NCBI GenBank assembly: GCA_049602155.1
Contig: JBMYRH010000043.1
Location: 1 to 33,343, forward strand
From: JBMYRH01 sp049602155
Lineage (GTDB): Bacteria; Myxococcota_A; UBA9042; PHBI01; JBMYRH01
DNA: 33,343 nucleotides
Direction of reading: 5' to 3'
In this document: one piece after another, positions 30,513-33,343 of the stretch
How positions within the stretch are numbered: position 1 is the stretch's first letter
Layout of the letters: each line of letters opens with the position of its first letter
Program-made: the position numbers and the translations under genes
The notes under the pieces: model-generated
Databases searched by the model: none
What the model saw: the letters and a program-made list of their open reading frames with translations, nothing else
Told to the model about the DNA's origin: nothing

Positions 30513-31451
30513 ATGGCGGGTAAGGACTATTACGCGGCGCTAGGCGTCGACAAGAAGGCCAGCGCGGAGGTCATCAAGAAGGCGTACCGCAAGCTGGCGG
30601 CCACCTATCACCCGGATCGCAACCCCGACGATCCCAAGGCCGAGGAGCGCTTCAAAGACATCAGCGAGGCCTACGCGGTCCTCAGCGACGCCAACAAGCG
30701 TCGTCAGTACGACATGTTCGGTGCCGAAGGGTTCGGGCAGCGCTTCAGCCAAGAGCAGATCTTCCAGGACTTCGACCTTGGACGGATCTTTCAGGACATG
30801 GGCATGGGGGGCTTCGACTTGCGGAGCATCTTCGGTGGTGGTGGAGGGGCCCAGCGTGGACCTGGTGGTCCTCAGCGTGGTGGGGGCGGGTTCAACCCAT
30901 TCGGTGGCGGAGGTGGTCCGCGTCCTCAACCACCGCGCCGGGGTCGAGACATCGAGAACCCGATGACGATTGGCTTCCATGAAGCGTTCATCGGCGGTGA
31001 GCGTTCCTTTCAAATTTCAGGCCCTGACGGTGTCGAGAGCATCTCCGTGAAGATCCCCAAGGGGATCAAGACCGGGCAGAAGTTGCGCGTGCGCGGCAAA
31101 GGCGAACCTGGTCACGGTGGGCGCGGTGATCTGATGCTCAAGGTCACGGTGGCGGAGCATCCGGTCTATCGGCGGCGTGGTGACGACATCGAGCTCGACG
31201 CCGCTGTGCCCTTTTCGACGGCCGCCCTCGGGGGCTCGGTCGAGATCGAGCTGCCTTCAGGTGACACGAAGAAGCCGAAGATCCCGGCGGGTACCCCCAG
31301 CGGTCGGAAGATTCGACTCCGAGGTGAGGGGTTCCCGAAGCGAGGCGGAACCAAGGGAGATCTCTTTGTGCGCATCATGATCGCCGGGCCAGAGGACCTC
31401 ACTGAGGAACAGCGGGCGGCAATCGAGGCGCTCCGGGACCTCGGTCTCTAG
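30513..31451 (+). CDS. DnaJ/CbpA-like J-domain co-chaperone
   Basis: The 312-residue protein starts at ATG 30513 with GAGGAGAGAG upstream. The J domain occupies residues 3-70, with the HPD motif at 33-35 (YHPDRN), which stimulates DnaK ATPase activity. A Gly/Phe-rich linker follows (about 85-150, with GGGG runs). The C-terminal domains bind clients (about 155-310, SFQISGPDGVESISVKIPKG and GDLFVRIMI). The CxxCxGxG zinc-finger repeats of true DnaJ are absent, so it is of the CbpA/type II class. Cytoplasmic. It lies downstream of ggt with a 42-bp gap. Confidence 0.94.
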   Translation: MAGKDYYAALGVDKKASAEVIKKAYRKLAATYHPDRNPDDPKAEERFKDISEAYAVLSDANKRRQYDMFGAEGFGQRFSQEQIFQDFDLGRIFQDMGMGGFDLRSIFGGGGGAQRGPGGPQRGGGGFNPFGGGGGPRPQPPRRGRDIENPMTIGFHEAFIGGERSFQISGPDGVESISVKIPKGIKTGQKLRVRGKGEPGHGGRGDLMLKVTVAEHPVYRRRGDDIELDAAVPFSTAALGGSVEIELPSGDTKKPKIPAGTPSGRKIRLRGEGFPKRGGTKGDLFVRIMIAGPEDLTEEQRAAIEALRDLGL

Positions 31452-31531
31452 TCTCTGGTTCAGCTCTCGCGCTGTCTGCGTTACAGTCCCTGCTCCTGCG
31501 TCGATTCTCTTCAGGACGGTCCTGACTCCCG

Positions 31532-32740
31532 ATGGCTAACTGGGTCATACTGCTGCTGCTCTTCCCGCTGATTTGCGGCGTGATCGGCTATCTGACGAAC
31601 CTCGTGGCGGTGAAGATGATCTTTCGCCCCTACGAGCGTGTCTCGTTCATGGGGATCGGCTTTCAGGGGGTCTTAGCGAAGCATCAGGAGCACTTCGCTC
31701 GGATGCTGGCGGCGGTCATCGTCAGAGATTTGGTCGGCGCAGGAGATCTCGTTGAGGAGCTCGCCAAGCCGGAGGCGGTCGATCAGCTCGAGGGCGCCGC
31801 GAAGACGATGGCCAAGGCGATGGTGGAGGAGCTGCGCGAGACCCTTCCAGAGCCCAAGCGGGCGATGCTGGGGGACGCGACGATCGAGGCCCTGATGGGG
31901 CAGGTCGCTGTTGCGATGCGCGCTGAGGTCCCGACCATCATCGCGCACCTCAAGGCCGAGGCAGATGCTCAGCTCGATCTCGAGGAGATCGTGGCTCAGA
32001 AGCTCATCAGCCTTGGGGCCAAGGGGCTCGAGGACGTCATCTACGAGATCAGCCGACGGGAGCTCGTCTTCATCGAGATCTACGGGGCCGTGTTCGGTGC
32101 GATGCTGGGGTTCCTTCAGTTCGGGGTGCTCTGGGTGTTGGGTGACATCGCGTTACCTATCGTCGGTGCGCTCGTCGGGACTGTGACCAATTGGCTCGCG
32201 ATCCAGATGCTCTTCTACCCGCGCCAAAAGAAGCGTTACCTGGGCATCATTGAATATCAGGGGATGTTCCCAGCCCGGCAGCAAGAGATCGCGGCCGGCC
32301 TCGGCTCGGTCGCTGCGCGGGACTTCATTGTGCCTACCGAGATCTTTAAGAACCTCGCCGCGGGTGTCGTCCCCGAGGACTTGGAGCAGGCGCACATCGA
32401 GGGCGCCGAGGCTTGGCTCCGCGAGAAGATCCCGCCGGTCGGGCAAGTCCTCGATGGGATGCTCTCTGAGGAGGAGCGTGACTCGTTCCGCGCCGAGGCG
32501 GTGGCTCGATTCCCCGAGCTCCGGACAGCAGGCTTCGGCGAGCTCGCTTCCGTGGCCGGTGACAAGGTCAACGTCGCTGGGATCCTGGCGTCTCGACTCC
32601 AGGCGATGGACAAGGGGGGCTTTGAGGGCATTATCCGCGGCCTCTTCGAGCGTGAGGAGCTCTACCTCATCATTTACGGTGGACTGCTCGGCGGCGTGAT
32701 GGGGTTTTTGCAGCTGCTCGTGGTCCTGGCGCTACGCTAA
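31532..32740 (+). CDS. DUF445 family membrane protein
   Basis: The 402-residue protein has an N-terminal membrane segment (WVILLLLFPLICGVIGYLTN), then LVAVKMIFRPY, a repeated DUF445 signature. The signature recurs after a central membrane segment (FLQFGVLWVLGDIALPIVGALVG) as VTNWLAIQMLFYP. A last membrane segment lies at the C terminus (LYLIIYGGLLGGVMGFLQ). The parts between are helical and soluble. The internal duplication and length suit the family, whose function is unknown. The start at ATG 31532 is 80 bp after the J-protein stop, without a strong ribosome site. Confidence 0.9.
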   Translation: MANWVILLLLFPLICGVIGYLTNLVAVKMIFRPYERVSFMGIGFQGVLAKHQEHFARMLAAVIVRDLVGAGDLVEELAKPEAVDQLEGAAKTMAKAMVEELRETLPEPKRAMLGDATIEALMGQVAVAMRAEVPTIIAHLKAEADAQLDLEEIVAQKLISLGAKGLEDVIYEISRRELVFIEIYGAVFGAMLGFLQFGVLWVLGDIALPIVGALVGTVTNWLAIQMLFYPRQKKRYLGIIEYQGMFPARQQEIAAGLGSVAARDFIVPTEIFKNLAAGVVPEDLEQAHIEGAEAWLREKIPPVGQVLDGMLSEEERDSFRAEAVARFPELRTAGFGELASVAGDKVNVAGILASRLQAMDKGGFEGIIRGLFEREELYLIIYGGLLGGVMGFLQLLVVLALR

Positions 32741-32762
32741 CGCCCTTGAGCGCACTCACCGC

Positions 32763-32790
32763 TTGACACCGTCGACGCGCTGGATAGGAT
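32763..32790 (+). promoter_or_regulatory. sigma70 promoter of tRNA-Phe
   Basis: TTGACA (32763-32768) and TAGGAT (32785-32790) are separated by 16 bp. The expected start of transcription is about 9 nt before the mature tRNA 5' end. Confidence 0.75.
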
Positions 32791-32805
32791 GCGCGTCCCG
32801 ACTGG

Positions 32806-32881
32806 GGCCAGGTAGCTCAGTTGGTAGAGCAGGGGACTGAAAATCCCCGTGTCGGCGGTTCAAGCCCGCCCCTGGCCACCA
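32806..32881 (+). tRNA. tRNA-Phe (GAA)
   Basis: This 76-nt cloverleaf has acceptor GGCCAGG pairing with CCTGGCC, a D arm GCTC/GAGC, an anticodon stem GGGGA/TCCCC with loop CTGAAAA and anticodon GAA (32839-32841), and a T arm GGCGG-TTCAAGC-CCGCC. CCA is encoded at the 3' end. All stems are perfect. Confidence 0.97.
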
Positions 32882-32884
32882 CAG

Positions 32885-32920
32885 AAAGCCTCTGCAATCG
32901 CAGGGGCTTTCGTCGTTTTG
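32885..32920 (+). terminator. Intrinsic terminator after tRNA-Phe
   Basis: AAAGCCTCTGC (32885-32895) pairs with GCAGGGGCTTT (32900-32910), an 11-bp stem with one G-T pair and an AATC loop. A T-rich tail (CGTCGTTTT) follows. Confidence 0.85.
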
Positions 32921-33253
32921 GGCTGGCAGGGCAGGGCGGCCAGATCGCGCCGTGATGCACTCTTGTCACATTGTGGTGCCCGTCGTCGCCTCGTTTCCGG
33001 CCTGGTCGTGACACGCGCCCCCCCGACGTTTTGGCCTGTCCTGATGGTCGACGAGGTGCGGGCTTGCCTCTATGCCTTCGCCCCTCTCCGAGGGCCCCCA
33101 GGACCTTGTAGGGTCATCAGGGCCGATCTGGTCGGTCGAGGGGCGTCCCGTGGTGCACTTTGATGACACAAATGCGCCGCTGGACCTCAGCGAGGTGTTT
33201 GAAAGCACAGGCTGTGCGCCTTGGCCACGTCCTTGCGAGAGCACGAGGACACC
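32921..33253. other. About 330 bp without a supported gene
   Basis: Open frames exist on both strands but have no ribosome site, no recognisable domain and unlikely composition (Arg/Gly/Pro-rich). It may be the left flank of the mobile element suggested at the window end; no terminal repeat could be identified within the window. Confidence 0.5.
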
Positions 33254-33343
33254 GTGCCCGCGCCCCTCCCACTTGGATACGCCCGTCGGCGGCCGGAGCA
33301 GACCGATCTGCACCGGTTGCTCTCCGCCCTCCTCCCGACCTTC
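33254..33343 (+). CDS. Possible IS91-type transposase, N-terminal fragment (cut by window end)
   Basis: From GTG 33254 the frame stays open to the end of the window and reads ...LGYARRRPEQTDLHRLLSALL. The RRPE-x-T-x-L-x-x-(V/L)(V/L) pattern resembles the N terminus of IS91-family transposases (typically PRRPE.TVLY.VV..H...). TTG codons at 33221 and 33233 in the same frame could also start it; an in-frame stop lies at 33200. Only 30 codons are visible, so whether it is intact cannot be told. Confidence 0.35.
   Translation, partial: MPAPLPLGYARRRPEQTDLHRLLSALLPTF

Noticed and set aside
32966..33313. 115-codon minus-strand open frame after tRNA-Phe
   Set aside because: Low-complexity Gly/Arg/Pro composition, no ribosome site, no domain, and it overlaps the better-supported transposase-like frame.

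Overview
The window is GC-rich, bacterial and Gram-negative. It encodes lipoproteins, a Tat substrate, a protein with a C-terminal phenylalanine typical of outer-membrane barrels, and Kazal/antistasin-like lipoproteins. The style (dense operons with 1-4 bp overlaps, many GTG/TTG starts, cysteine-rich lipoproteins, a large MalT-like regulator) suggests Myxococcota/Bradymonadota or a related 'deltaproteobacterial' lineage; this is inference. A run of Ns inside the first gene shows that the sequence is a draft assembly or MAG scaffold.

Layout. (1) Bases 2-1461: a NodU/CmcH-type carbamoyltransferase, cut by the window edge and by an assembly gap. (2) 1484-2428: an exported protein of unknown function. 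(3) 2521-13865: a tightly overlapping plus-strand operon of seven genes. Six encode radical SAM (rSAM) proteins and one a FemAB/BioF2-like GNAT acyltransferase. They include a 1219-residue fusion with two 4Fe-4S clusters, a B12-binding-like domain and two rSAM domains; an rSAM fused to a BFD-type [2Fe-2S] domain; and a GNAT-rSAM fusion. (4) 17545-13876, minus strand: a convergent operon of a small Tat-exported protein, a B12-type rSAM protein with an unusually spread cysteine motif, a GYPxCC protein and a short-chain dehydrogenase with a changed catalytic residue. It has a good sigma70-like promoter overlapped by a palindrome. (5) 17643-18399: no convincing large gene, but possible very short ORFs. 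(6) 18400-21386: an rSAM protein and an HExxH protein of the family linked to peptide beta-hydroxylation, overlapping by 4 bp. (7) 21575-24640: a MalT-like NTPase/TPR/winged-helix regulator.

The remainder looks like ordinary chromosome: a thioredoxin-like lipoprotein; a minus-strand operon of a Kazal-domain lipoprotein, a small lipoprotein and a probable outer-membrane barrel; a PHA_gran_rgn-type small protein; gamma-glutamyltransferase; a DnaJ/CbpA-like co-chaperone; a DUF445 membrane protein; and tRNA-Phe with its own promoter and terminator. The last 90 bases look like the start of an IS91-type transposase.

How the genes may work together (inference). Eight rSAM polypeptides, two GNAT domains, the HExxH enzyme, the SDR, the GYPxCC protein and perhaps the carbamoyltransferase look like one biosynthetic or protein-modification locus, with the MalT-like protein as its likely regulator. 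Most of the rSAM proteins share a C-terminal CX2CX5C auxiliary-cluster module, so they appear to be paralogues that diversified within the locus. The HExxH-rSAM pairing points towards peptide modification (RiPP-like), but no precursor is certain. Candidates are the Tat-exported protein and a Trp/Cys-containing short ORF upstream of base 18400. I do not recognise this combination as a described pathway.
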